From assembly GCF_000165425.1 (NCBI RefSeq), contig NW_001799022.1, positions 372,001 to 436,000 on the forward strand: a stretch of DNA of 64,000 nt, written 5' to 3'. This stretch comes from Paramecium tetraurelia. Lineage: Eukaryota; Ciliophora; Oligohymenophorea; Peniculida; Parameciidae. Position numbers and translations under genes: made by a program. Positions 22,635 to 34,428 of this stretch are shown here, one piece after another (positions within the stretch are counted from its first letter, which is position 1; every line of letters starts with the position of its first letter). The notes beneath the pieces are model-generated. The model was not told where the DNA came from and did no database searches. It was given only the letters and a program-made list of their open reading frames with translations.

Positions 22635-23737
22635 ATGGAAAATAATTGGTTTCTCAAGTTGCATTATAAATAAAATAAATATTTATGTTTAGGAAAATAA
22701 TTTAAGGCTTTTCAAAATACTCCCATAGGTCAACAATTCCTAGTCTTCTTAAGGATCCTAAATATACAAAACGTGGGATATTGAAACCTAAGGGGGAAAC
22801 CAAAATGCTAAGAAAACCTTCAATACCAGAGGATATTCCTAATGCTCATCTTTATTATGATCATTCGAAGTTTATTGAAATTCAAAAAAACAATCCTCCT
22901 CATAAATTAGTACTTATTGAAATAATAATAAGAAATATGAATCAACAGATTTAGATTTCATTTTGAGTATACTTAATAATGATACCTTTATTCACACTTA
23001 AGATTTCAAGCTTTGGAAAGCCATTAAATAATTAAATATTCATCATCCAAATGAAGTTAAGAAGAATTGGGAAGTTTTTGATAGAGCATATAGAGTAATA
23101 TTAGACAATGCGAGATATTTGGATATTTACAATTTCAGATCATTTACTCAAGTTTCTTAGCAATATTATTCAGACGATGAAAAAGTTTGGACAGTGTTAT
23201 ACAGAATTTCAATTTAATTTTTTGTTGGTTGGGAACATTAACAAACTCCCTTATTAAGCAAAATAATTGAAAAGTAAAATATCAATAAATATTATAGGAC
23301 ACATTAGCAATCATTTTTATTCTGCTTTCATATTATAATGCAACAGGTTAGAAGATTCAATATTGATGTGTCTAATATTATAATTCATTTGGATTATTTG
23401 ATGAGAAACCATTTAAGATTTTATAAAATTGTATTCATCAATATTTTTAGTATAGCATAGTGAAGAAACATACAATAAAGTTGAGAATGTTGAGGATAAG
23501 AATCAACTAGGAAATTTCTTAGCTCATTTTGCATTTTGTGTTTAACAGAGAAAAGACATTTTTAACGATGTGGACAAAGAGGTTAAAGAAAAACAAGTGG
23601 AAGAATTTTTACATTAAGGACAAAAGCTGTGTTTAGAATCATTTGATAAGCTCACTGCAGGGACCAAGAAAAATCTATAAAATTCAATAGCTTATGGCAG
23701 ATATTAGTATAAGCCATTATTTGACAATTTTAAATGA
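22635..23737 (+). CDS. Conserved-looking hypothetical protein
   Basis: 344 residues, introns of 20, 23 and 25 nt; exon sum is an exact multiple of three. Composition is that of a folded cytosolic protein with many aromatic residues (YYDHSKFIEIQKNN, DTFIHTQDFKLWKAIKQLN, KVWTVLYRISIQFFVGWEHQ). The last 90 residues are helical (DIFNDVDKEVKEKQVEEFLH). No signal peptide, TM segment or catalytic motif. Family not recognised. Confidence 0.65.
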
Positions 23738-23887
23738 GAATATCTATAAATATAATTTTATAATTATATAGTTATCTGATAGATGTAAACTATTAATTAA
23801 TTATAAAAGTGATTTAGTCATTTCATAAACAACAATTTGATAAAATAACGAAATAATAAATCTTATTATTGAGTATTTTATAAATAA

Positions 23888-25558
23888 TCATTATTAGTAA
23901 TTTAAAAATTATTTTTCAATCATTTAAATAAATGGTTTCAACATATCATCAATTTATAAAGTAGTTAGAATTTTCATTTTTATTAGATCTAGTTCCTTCA
24001 AATACTTTTAAACATATGGACCATCTGCTGATGCATAACTAAAATGTTTTAGATTTACATTTATAACTCCTGATTATAAGGTTCTTAAAAATAGTTCAAG
24101 AAAAATTAATGTGACAGAATTAATTAATTCATTATCTGCATCTATTTTTAATTAGCCAAATAATTCTTTGGCTTTAATAAATAACCCATAAAAGATAATA
24201 TTTTTAATGAGAACCAATTCAATAAAGACAATCTTTTTACATTCTCTCAATAAGTATGAAAAGTATTTTGATATCTAAAATCTTGCTTTTATAATGTCAC
24301 TATGATAATTTTATAGTGGATAAAAGCCTTCTTCCGAAATAGAATTTAAGAAAATATAAAATTAATTTGAAAACTTCTAATTTGTCATTTTCTACAGAAT
24401 TTCTCTGACAATTTCCTCTGCTATCAATGGGATCATCATTTTGTGCTGTTTTTTTTCAGCTTTTTAAAGTTATTACAATCTACTAAATTTGAACAAAATC
24501 TATTTAGCTATTACATTGTTAACAAAAAATATCAGTTCTTAATTAACTTTTTAATAATTATTTTAATGATATGAATAACTAATTAACTGATATCTCTATT
24601 GAGATATCTTCGTTTACTTAATTAAACAAAAACAAAAAAAAACAGCAGCAAATCCATACTTTATGTTCTTAATTCTCTTATGTGTTAAGGATAGTTTTTA
24701 TCCATAATTAATATTCATTTAGATGTGAGGTTATTTATATAAATATTTTTCATACTATGCTAATCTAAATTATTTTAATGCTTCTTTATGAGGCTGTAAT
24801 TTATCATTCTTTATAACAAATTGATCCAATTAACTAATTATTTATTCTAAAGTTGGCAATTATTTTTATTTCATTTTTATTACTCTTGTTCTAGGTCGTA
24901 AATCTTAATCTTCGTCACTTTCTAGCAAATCAATCAAATTTGAATCATTTGTATTATTTAACATTTTAACATCTGAATGAAATGCTTTAGGTTAAGTGTA
25001 CATTGGACTTTCCTAATTTAATATTTTAGGGAGCTTAGAAGGAGTAGGAATCTTTTTCTCGATTGTGACTAATTCACTCAATAACACAGATTAGTTAGTA
25101 GCTATTTTTTTTGAAGTATAAGTATCTGATTGATTCTCTAAGAAGAAGAGTTCTTTTTTAATTTGTTTAATTTACTCAGAGAGTTTAGATTTTTATTCTT
25201 CCCAAATGTGAATCTATTGTTCAATTTAAAAAAAATGTTATTCAAAACTTGTTTTTGGATTTTTTATTTATGTTCTGAAAGATTAATGTTTATTCAATTC
25301 AACATTTATTTTATCATACTCTTACCTTAAATAGGCCAACTTCTTAGCCAGATTATTAATTTGTAATTGTTTGGGAATCGGTTTCTCTGGAATAGATTGT
25401 GCTCTAATTCTTTATTTCAATTAAGGTATTAATTCTTCAATAACTTTTCTCTCTTTTTCTTCGAATCCAAGAGATTTCTTTATTTTTTGTATATGATCTG
25501 GTAGCTTATGAAGGCCATCGCTTTTTCCAACAAATTAATATGCTAAATATTTATTCAT
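23888..25558 (-). CDS. Large coiled-coil protein, unknown function
   Basis: 547-556 residues from ATG 25558. The first half is long charged helix (LAKKLAYLRQEYDKINVELN; QQIHIWEEQKSKLSEQIKQI). A short acidic patch (NLIDLLESDEDQDLRPRTR) follows, and then a mostly helical C-terminal half (MIPLIAEEIVREILQKMTNQ, YFSYLLRECKKIVFIELVLI). A 27-nt GTTTTT...TTAAG segment near 24620, very T-rich, is probably an intron but keeps frame either way. No known domain identified. Confidence 0.6.
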
Positions 25559-25775
25559 ATTATTACATTTTAAAAATATTCAAAAATACTTGATTTGAAC
25601 TTAGATCTCAAATCTTATTATTTGTAACTTTGTGTTTTTAAGACTAAACAATTAACGGTTGTTATGTATGACAAGAATAAGAAACAAATACAATTAGAGA
25701 TTGAAATAAGGGTGAAACAAAATAATTTCATATTAATTTATTTTATATATAGAATATTATAAAATTTAACTGTTA

Positions 25776-26577
25776 ATGCAACTTCGTTAAAGCAAGAGTA
25801 GGAAAAGCATAGACGATTAAGATATAGGATAAAAGAAGCAACAAAGTACTCGAAAATCTGTTGGACAAACCAAGCAGAAACGAAGTGTTTCCAAGGATAA
25901 AGAAAATAATAAAAAATCGACTTAATTGAATAACAAAGTGAAAAATATAAGTGAAACATTCAAATTAAAGGACATATTGAAACTTAAAGAATTTTATAAA
26001 GGCAATGAAGAATATGAAGAAAATACTGCTACTCGATCAACTCCTTAAAAAACAGAGTGTTAAACAAGCAATTCTCGATTCAGCAATTGCAATTGCAAAT
26101 AAGAAATAATCGAAGACAATCAAAAGTAAATTATTTAGAAATTAATTCAGCTTAAAATAAGAAATATTAGAGCATCTTGAGAAAATATAATTTATAGTTC
26201 AAAAAAACGAAAGATTTATGACTCACAGATCTTAATAAGAAATAAAGGCCGAGAGTTTTTTAAGTTAGGATAAATCCTCAAGGAAATGCATTAATAAGGT
26301 TCAAGAATAATAAGACTAATAAGAAGATGTTTTAAACAATAGCAACATTTATAATTTAAATTATATCATACAACAACAACAACTTTAAATATCGAATTTA
26401 AAAACTAAATTATTTTGTTAGGAATAGAAATTCTTAGAAAAACAGTCATAGTATGAGCAAGAAGTGTTACAATTAAAAAATCAAATACTATAATTAACAA
26501 GTGGGATGGAAATGCTGAAAGAACAAATTCATTAACAGCAATTCTAAAGGCAAGTAAATGTTCAGACCAAAAAGTGA
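25776..26577 (+). CDS. Basic, coiled-coil protein
   Basis: About 258 residues; one 25-nt intron. N-terminal third strongly basic (RQSKSRKSIDDQDIGQKKQQ; KQKRSVSKDKENNKKST), then long coiled coil (QKFLEKQSQYEQEVLQLKNQ). The start is uncertain: an upstream ATG at 25664 could be joined through an intron-like segment ending near 25752. A standard-code ORF on the opposite strand (25738-25959) is the complement of this basic region and is not a gene. Function unknown. Confidence 0.55.
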
Positions 26578-26720
26578 AATTTAGTTATATATAAGACATT
26601 ATCATTATATCGAGGAAACTATCCTGTCTAAATTTTGATTTCAACCAGAATTTATACGAGTATTTGTTATCATCTATTCTTAATAATTATAAAATAATAT
26701 TCTTTAATTTTTAAAGCGCA

Positions 26721-28530
26721 ATGGAATAGTCTAATGTCAACACGGGAGATCGAATTAATGATAATTCATCTTCAGAAGAAATTGATCTAGAATTATAAGA
26801 TGATGAAGTAAAATAAATGGTAATAAAGTATAGACATAGGTCAATTAGGAATGCCCTTAGGAACAGTAAGTCTTGAGTCACTTATTGGAAATAGGAGAAT
26901 TCATCGATTATTTAGATTCAAATACAAATAAATGGATAACTATGAAGATTGTGGATATTTAAAACTCAAATATAAGACTTTAATCTCCTTACTCCTCAAA
27001 TACTTTCTGGATACAATTTTCATATGAAATTATTCGTAAATAGTGGATTCCTGGAGTCCCTCTATAGAACACAAGAGTCGAAGTCTATAATTCCAACAAG
27101 GGATGGTTAATTGGTATGGTCCTACAGGTAGATAAGGACTCAGTACTAATCCATCATTAGGGATATAAGAGAATATACGATCAGAATTATCAACTCAAGG
27201 ACATTCATCCTCTTGGTTAAAACTCAAATGAGCCTGGAATAGGAAAATTATTAAAATAACAGCCTTAATCAATTCTAAGATTGTAGCATCGATTTAACCT
27301 TTATCTACAATTATAAAATCTTTTATCCATGCGAAAAAAATATAAGGAAATGGAAACATCCTTACAATCTATTTTGAGTGAGTAGGGAATGCTTATAAGG
27401 GAAGTATAAGGCGATGGTAATTGTATGTTTAGAGCCATAAGCGATCAATTATATGGCAATGAAATTTATCACAAGGAATTACGTAAATTTGCTATGCAGT
27501 ACATTCTATAAGAGAAGGACTATTTCTAAGATTACATAATAAATGGGAATGTTGAAGAATATGTCGAATACAAATCAAAAGATGGTGTTTGGGGAGACAA
27601 TATAGAACTATAAGCCTTTCGAGAACTCTATGATATTCCTATTGAGATTTATGTTTGCAGCAAAGAACCATTAAAAACTGGATTAGAAGCCAATCCATTT
27701 AATAAAGAGTAATAATTTATTCTTATTTCTTAGACCAATCAGATTATCATATCATGGGAGATCTCATTACAACTCAATAAAATTAAAGGACAAACAACAT
27801 TCAGCCTTATTAGGAAGTCTAGAAATTAGTTAATATGAAAAACAAATGTTCGAGAAATTGCAAGAATAGAAAAACAAGCAAAATGCAAATAATAATAATA
27901 GATATGGACAATAATTGTCAAGAGCTTAATTTGAGAATTGTATTAGCAACGAATTAGACATAATTTTTAATGAATCCAAAAGATTATTCTAGGATCAATA
28001 ACTAAAAAAGTAATATTTTTTAACATTTATATAGTGAGTAAACTGCCATTAAGGAATCGTTGCAATAGCTCGAATACGAAGAAGAAGAGGAATAACTCAT
28101 GGATATGGTAATTAAGGAGAGTGTTCAAGAAGCTTAATTTAATTAATAATATCCAGATTAATAGCAGGAAAAATAAACTTAAAAATTATAGCAATTTTAA
28201 TAACAATAATAATAGTAATAGTAATAATAATAATAATAATAACAATAATAATAATAACCTAATTTAGAGAGTGAAATATTAAGGAAGATTATGGAATAAA
28301 GCAAATAGGAGTAGGAATAATAATTTATACAATAATTTGAAGATACACAATTTTAAAATGCTTTGAAGGAAAGTGAAAAAACAATTTATGAAGACCCCAT
28401 GAATAATCCTGTTATTGCCTAAGTTATGGCAATGGGGTTCTTTACACTTGAATAAGTGATCGAAGGTTATGCAATTCATAGGGATGACCCAGATATGATC
28501 ATTAATTATCTTTATGAAAATTTCTAATGA
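26721..28530 (+). CDS. OTU-family deubiquitinase with C-terminal UBA domain
   Basis: 579 residues, introns of 20, 25 and 25 nt. N-terminus (to ~residue 170) contains two beta-rich segments (KWITMKIVDIQNSNIRLQS; GWLIGMVLQVDKDSVLI) that look Tudor/SH3-like. The OTU domain spans ~210-345: catalytic REVQGDGNCMFRAISDQLYG (Asp and Cys), VWGDNIELQAF, and IRLSYHGRSHYNS with the catalytic His. After a helical linker and a pure polyglutamine run comes a UBA domain (PVIAQVMAMGFFTLEQVIEG, DDPDMIINYLYENF). OTU enzymes cleave ubiquitin chains; UBA binds ubiquitin. Closest known architecture is OTUD5/yeast OTU-like. Confidence 0.93.
28198..28257 (+). repeat. Polyglutamine-coding trinucleotide tract
   Basis: Twenty consecutive Gln codons inside the OTU-UBA gene, made almost entirely of TAA with some TAG and CAA. 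At DNA level it is a near-perfect TAA/TAG microsatellite, which in a standard-code organism would be a wall of stops. Confidence 0.9.
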
Positions 28531-28558
28531 TATTATAAATATTTTTATTTGAATATAA

Positions 28559-29223
28559 ATGGATGATTAAGATAAAATTCAGGAAGATGAATGTATGAAT
28601 TAATATTGTACCATTGAATCATAAAATGTTTATCCTGCTAAATTTAGTGATTAAATTCTATTTTTTTGTAAAGAATGTCTTGAATTATACACTGAGAAAA
28701 AGTGCTGTTATTTCTGTGCTTAAGTAATTATGCTTATATTCTAGGTTTACAGTGATTAAAATGAAAATTTTTTGGATGGTCAAAAATGGATTGCTTGTGA
28801 TTAGGAAAAGTGTGACAAATGGGTATTAAAATTATAATAAATTTATTTAAGACACATTTATCATGCGAAGCTAAAAATGGAATTCAGGGGATTGAATGTT
28901 TAGTAGAAGATATGAAATTTAAATACACTTGTCCATGGTGTAGGATTGAGGATCAAAAACAAAGAAATATGAAGCCTCTACCAAGATCCATCAACAGAAA
29001 AGGATTTAAATTTTTGGAGAAAATTCATAAAAGGAAGGGTAGTACCTATGAACCTCCTGCAAATAATAATAATAATGGTACCTCATATTTTAGTTCGTCT
29101 TATTCAAGTAAATCAAGTTATTTAGATGAACTCTTGAAAAAGAATGGAGGGTTTAGCTAGTAAATAACTTAAGAAGAGATGCAAATAGATTTATAGAAAA
29201 TGTTTTCATTAGTTAAATAATGA
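28559..29223 (+). CDS. PHD-finger-like zinc-binding protein
   Basis: 204 residues, introns of 21 and 29 nt. The N-terminal half carries Cys/His pairs spaced like an extended PHD finger: FFCKECLELYTEKKCCYFC, WIACDQEKCDKWTHLSC, YTCPWCR. The CDKWTH box (Trp two residues before the His) is typical of PHD fingers that read histone tails. The remaining ~100 residues are basic then Asn/Ser-rich and end in a short helix (QEEMQIDLQKMFSLVKQ). Chromatin reading is the family expectation; no enzyme domain is attached. Confidence 0.75.
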
Positions 29224-29626
29224 TACTACAATCAAAAATTAAAATTATAGATATCTTGATTCTCATAAATGACATCAATATCATTTAACATCAAAGTGTT
29301 ATACTAAAGCTATAATTAATTATAATTAAAGTATATTATAAGTGATTTGTATTATGAGAAGACATGTGTTTATCTACCGATTTATTAAAGGGGAATTAGT
29401 GATTAAGACCAGCTAACTTAACGAATCAAAATTTATCTGAAATCCAACGATAATAAGAAATTGAAATCATCTATAAATTATAAAATATAATTTATTTATT
29501 ATAAGAATGAAATCATCTTATGCTTCTCTTAAAGATCTACTACCCTTGATGCAAAATAAACAGGCAAAGATAAAAATAAAACTTTAAGCTAGTCAAAATT
29601 ATGAAGAATCTTGTACATGTAATTAA
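29224..29626. other. Intergenic spacer
   Basis: A+T-rich region between the PHD-like gene and a kinase gene on the same strand. No supported frame or motif. Confidence 0.45.
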
Positions 29627-31019
29627 ATGAGTTGTGTAATATGTTCTCGAAAAAGATCATCATCAATGATTTCTTTAAAACCATTAAAACACTCAATAAT
29701 AATAGATTAAGGAAAAATAGAAAAATAAGGAGTAGCTTAACTTTAAGGTCTGATATCCAGAAAATTATCAAAATAATCATCAAATTAATTGTTGTAGCAA
29801 ACATATTATGGTGGGAAGTTGAATTATGATTAAAAAGATTCGTCTACTAACTCTTCGACATGGTTATTGTCAAAATCTCATTCAAGAAAAATATCATTAG
29901 ACAATTATTCCTAAAAGGAAACTATTTAACTTAAAACGTCATAATAATAAATTACTACGATAAGTAGATTAACATTTCGATTTATTTATGTGATCGGTAA
30001 GGGAGGCTTCGGAAAAGTGTGGAGAGTTGAAATGAAACAAACAAAAAAAGAGTTTGCATTGAAAGAAATGATCAAGGCAAAGTATATTTACTTATATCTT
30101 AGAATTATTTCTAAAAGATCAGTCAATTCAGTTATGAATGAAAAGTTCTTATTGGAACATCTTCGTCATCCATTTATTGTGAACATGCATTTTGCATTTT
30201 AAGATAAAGAAAATCTTTATCTCGTGTTGGATTTATTAAGAGGTGGAGATTTAAGATTCCATATTTGTAAATTGAAAAGATTTACTGAAGATCAAGCAAG
30301 TACGAAATTAATATAATGAGAATTTTTCGCTTGTTGTATGCTACTTGCATTGCAGTATTTGCATTCGAACGGTATCATTCATCGAGATCTTAAACCAGAA
30401 AATTTAGTATTCGACAAAGATGGTTTTTTGCATTTAACTGATTTGGGAGTTGCTAGATTAAATAAGGATAGCATTGCAAATGATACTTCTGGGACACCAG
30501 GTTATATGGCACCAGAAGTTATGTGTAGATTGGAGCATTCCTATCCTGTTGATTATTATGCACTAGGAGTTATTCTATATGAAATTTTAATTGGTAAAAG
30601 GCCCTATAATGGAAAAAATAGATAAGAAATTAGAGAACAAATATTAGCCAAGTAAGCATCGATAAAAGAAGGGACTCCTAATATTAGTAGCAAAGCCATC
30701 GATTTTATTAATAGGGTATATTATCATTTAAATTAGTTACTCATTCGTAAACCATAATAAAGATTAGGCTTCAGCGGAATTGAAGAGATAATTCATCATT
30801 CTTGGTTGAAAGGAGTCTAATGGGCTAAATTGCTAAATAAAGAGATGAAATCTTTATACATACCAGGAGTAACTTATATTTCTTAATAAAAAGTGTATTG
30901 ATGGTAATAGTGATTTTTAAAATCAGATATCAGCAGATAGTGAAATAGAAGAAGACTGTCAGAGTTTATTAAGAAGAAAAAGTGTATAAAGTTTATTCGA
31001 TGGGTATAAGTTTTAATGA
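29627..31019 (+). CDS. AGC-type Ser/Thr protein kinase, STK32/YANK-like
   Basis: 434 residues, introns of 21, 21, 21 and 25 nt. A ~125-residue N-terminal Ser/Gln-rich region starts MSCVICSRKRSSS. The kinase domain has the glycine loop VIGKGGFGKVWRV, catalytic Lys in FALKEM, HPFIVNMHFAFQD, LLRGGDLRFH (as in STK32), HRDLKPENLVF, a DLG in place of DFG (LTDLGVARL), GTPGYMAPEVM and the alpha-F DYYALGVILYEIL. Catalytic Asp residues are intact, so it should be active; DLG is tolerated in some kinases. The C-terminal tail is short and acidic (SADSEIEEDC). The start at 29627 gives an unbroken frame but could be internal. Confidence 0.88.
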
Positions 31020-31208
31020 TATGTTAATGTTGATTAATTATTATTTAAATAGTCATAAATATCAATTCAATCTTATTCTTAGGGTAATTTTACATTCAAT
31101 TCTCAGATTCAACATTCGTTCAAAAACATATTATGTGTATGAAGTGCTTTGTGAATAATTTATAAAAAAGTATTTATTATTATTAATTACCTTAAATTTT
31201 CAATCAAT

Positions 31209-33129
31209 ATGAGTAGAAAACCCATTTTTCTATAAGACAAGTAGGCATAATAAGGCTATATGTATAACTAACCTAATCAAATATAAACTGGTAGATAGGC
31301 TGATACAAGGATTGCTAATATGAAAAGCACTGAACACCTTCTAATGGGTATTTTTTATATGTTATTCAGCACCTTAACATAATTCTCCTTTTTCTGCATT
31401 GAGCACTGCAATGTAATCATAAGATGCTTCCTTCTTGAGTAACAGGGTAGATGAGAGTAATGTTGGATTTTAACAAATTGTGAAACATGTCAATCAAATG
31501 ATAATGGAAAAATCATAAGCACAAGAACTAAAGATTAAAGAATTATAAAATCAAATAGATTCAAACAGAACTATTATTTTTGATATTAGAGGACAAAATC
31601 CAATAAATGCTGAATAGTTAAGCATAAAATTTAAATAGTTTGAAGAATCTGTAATTTTTATTTTCAATTTTTATAGATCAGAACATAAATAAAAAAGGCT
31701 TAAGAGGAATTAATGAGTTAATAGGTTAATTTTTAAAACGATTATTAAAATAAGTTCAAAGAATTACAAGATTAGACTGATAATAAATTAAAATTGATAT
31801 AAAAAGACAACTAGTAAAATTTAGTTAAATTAAAAGAAGACTCTTAATTGAGAATTGCTCCTTAAAATAATCTAAGTGAAGATAAAACAATTAAGGATAT
31901 TCAATAAAAAATTAAAGATCTTCAATTATTATTTGATTCTTAACATAATGAATTCACATTGTATGATTAAAAGACCAAGTAAAAATTCCATTATATTTGA
32001 ATTAGATAACAATTAGCAAAATTAGAAAAGAATTTGTTTGAACAATCCTAAAAAATTAGTGTTTAAGAGGAATAGACCATTGCTTAATTTAAGACATTTT
32101 AAAATAATTAATAAAACAATATTGCTTAAGCAAGTAAAAAACTGTCCGATGATATTGAAATCAAATTATAGTAGGTTTAGAATATAATCCAGTAAAAAAC
32201 ATTTTCTTAATCTGATAAGTAATGGATAACATATAAATTAGATTGACAGAATTAACACTTCAATAGGCGGATTTAAATAAAATTACTCAAGGAGTGTTTG
32301 ATCTACAGAATTCATAAAAGTTACTCTCTTAGCAGTATCAAGAATTAACTCTCAGAATTGATTAACATCTTTCGTAAAATTCTAAGCAAGAAATATATCT
32401 GAAATAATTAGAATAAAAGGTCGATTAGGTATTTATAGGATATTAATATGTTTTAGAATAAAGACGAAAATGACAATGGAATTACATAATTAAAATTAGA
32501 ACTTTCTAGTTTAACCAAATAATTTGAAAGAATTAAATAAGAATATAAAAATTAGTTTGAATACCTTTAAGATTTATAAAATAAATCAAATGAAGAGATC
32601 AGAAAGTCGCATTAAGAATTACTATTTTCATTTAAGCAGACAGAGTAGACCAATTGGATTGATGAATATAATAAGAAAAAGCCTGAGATACAATAAGCAT
32701 AGGTCTAAGTGTTTAATTATGAAGAAGATTCCGAGAGTAAGAGCGACTAGCAATTAAATGAATTATCTGAATAAAACAATATTGTATTAGATTTGTTTAA
32801 AATAATAGGAATAAATAGAACATGAGTTTGAGAAGGAAGCTTTTATGGACAAATTGAAGGCATTGAGTCCTTCTAAGAATAGCTAATTTTAGGAAGAGAA
32901 GATAGTTGAAGTGAAAGAGGAGGATTAGCATTAGAAAAATGATTAAAAAGGAGAAGACGAAGATGATGATGAAGAAAATGAAGCTACATATTAACTGGAC
33001 GAAAATGGTTTCTTATTAGATGACGAGGGCAATTATTTATTGGATGAAAATGGTTAGATGATTCAATTAAATGAAACCTAAATAGAGTATTTAAGAAAGT
33101 AAGACATGGTTTAAGAGGAAGATAATTGA
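31209..33129 (+). CDS. Long coiled-coil protein with acidic LDENG repeats
   Basis: 589 residues after removing six introns (22, 26, 27, 23, 28, 25 nt). Most of the protein is heptad-like helix rich in Gln, Lys, Asp (KSQAQELKIKELQNQIDSN; YQNKFKELQDQTDNKLKLIQ). The last 60 residues are very acidic and contain three tandem copies of a DENG unit: YQLDENGFLL, DDEGNYLL, DENGQMIQLN. Such DENG/DEDG repeats occur in some ciliary and chaperone-like proteins, but I cannot name a family. Filament or scaffold role is inferred from composition. Confidence 0.7.
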
Positions 33130-33469
33130 TAATCATAATGACTTTATCATTTAAATTAAATGAAAAAGAATATATATATATATATAAGTATATAAAAAAT
33201 GCTTAAAACTCTCAAAACTTGAACTTTACGTTCAAAGCTGATAACATATTTAAATTTACTTGATTTGTGATTAAATTTAGTGAATGACATCTAAAATTGG
33301 TAGAAATAAGTAATATTAATTATAATAAAATGTAATAGAAAAAAGAAGCTTGAAAAATTTGTACTTGGTTATAAATTTTGTTGAGCAAAATTAAAATAAA
33401 ACTGAGAATATCACTTCAATTCAATACAATTTTTTTTCATTAATTAAAGAGTTTAGCATTTTTTCCAAT
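33130..33469. other. Convergent intergenic spacer with short hairpin
   Basis: Between two 3' ends. Holds a (TA)n run at about 33171-33187 and a small inverted repeat TTGAAC-TTTAC-GTTCAA at about 33219-33235. Its position between convergent genes would suit 3'-end processing or termination, but the stem is only 6 bp. Confidence 0.4.
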
Positions 33470-34036
33470 TCAAGGTTCTTTTATGAAATAGAAATCATTT
33501 CTAATTTAGCTTTATTTTAAGATTCTGTTAAAATAGATTAGCTTTATTAATACTTAAATAATTTAATGAAATACAGAGGAGGCGAAAAAATTAAATTAGT
33601 CTAATTCTTTTGAAAAAGAGTTTAGCTCTGATTTTAATGCTAAGAATTGTGATATTATTTTTATTTTTTCTTGTTTCTTTTTCATGACTAAGTGAATCAA
33701 ATTTCTAAGCGCGATATTATAAAAGGAATACTTATTATTTTTCTAGAAGTATGGATTTTTAAATTCATACTTCCCTTAATGATTCTTCACGCGTTTAAAT
33801 CCATAGTTATTCATTTAGCGAGTAAATGAGTCAATATGATTATGCTTAAAATAGTTTAAGAGTATCTAATTTTCAAATAGTTCTTATTGATGGATTATAA
33901 TACCATCACCTTTTTAATCGAAACTAATAATTTCTTAATAAGATTAATTCTATATTAAATAATTTAATTGGATTACATCTAATATTTCAATCAATTTGGT
34001 CACAAATTTTGGGATTCTCTAATTTTTAGTATTCAT
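33470..34036 (-). CDS. Heat-shock-factor-type DNA-binding protein, short
   Basis: 179 residues, one 27-nt intron. Starts MNTKNQRIPKFVTKLIEILD and has a full HSF winged helix: FDQKGDGIIIHQQELFENQI, LLNYFKHNHIDSFTRQMNNY, GFKRVKNHQGKYEFKNPYF. YFKH...SF-RQ...YGF is the HSF recognition-helix signature. After the domain only about 75 residues remain: a short helix (LVMKKKQEKIKIISQFLAL) that could serve as a trimerisation coil, and no obvious activation domain, so it is much shorter than typical HSFs. It should bind nGAAn arrays; its target genes are not visible here. Confidence 0.9.
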
Positions 34037-34428
34037 TAATTTTTATATCGAATTTTCTGTAAAAATTCTCAATAATAAGTAGGTAACTCTGTGAAATACA
34101 AAAAGTTAATGGTTCCATTAATTGATTAGGATGTATTCACTAAAGTATAAATCAAAATCATAACTTAATGGATAATTATCAAGTTTTTAAATTGTATATT
34201 TAATATCCTTAGTTAATATAATATTTCCAAAAATTTCATAATAATTAAAGTTTATGAAAATCTGCAACTTAGAAGAATGATAGGTGAGATTAAAAGTGGA
34301 AGTGATGATAGTAAATGAGCTTGATGAATTATTCGAGTTTATAGTTTGAAAACCAATCAAATTTAAGTTTTGAGATTCTTAAACTAGATATAAAAAATAA
34401 TTTTCTAGTATATTAAAATAACAAATAT
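34037..34428. other. Divergent spacer between HSF-like and H2A.Z genes
   Basis: About 390 bp shared upstream region of two nuclear-protein genes. A+T rich; no motif such as a clean nGAAnnTTCn array was recognised. Confidence 0.45.

Noticed and set aside
25738-25959. Hydrophobic, membrane-like ORF on the minus strand
   Set aside because: It is the complement of a Lys/Gln-rich coding region; A+T-rich antisense of Lys-rich protein gives Phe/Leu/Ile-rich frames by chance.
28279-28479. Minus-strand Cys/Phe/Leu-rich ORF
   Set aside because: Antisense shadow of the UIM/UBA end of the OTU gene.
29589-29829. Paired ORFs on both strands upstream of the kinase
   Set aside because: The kinase gene's own N-terminal frame (from 29627) runs through this segment and joins the kinase domain without a break.
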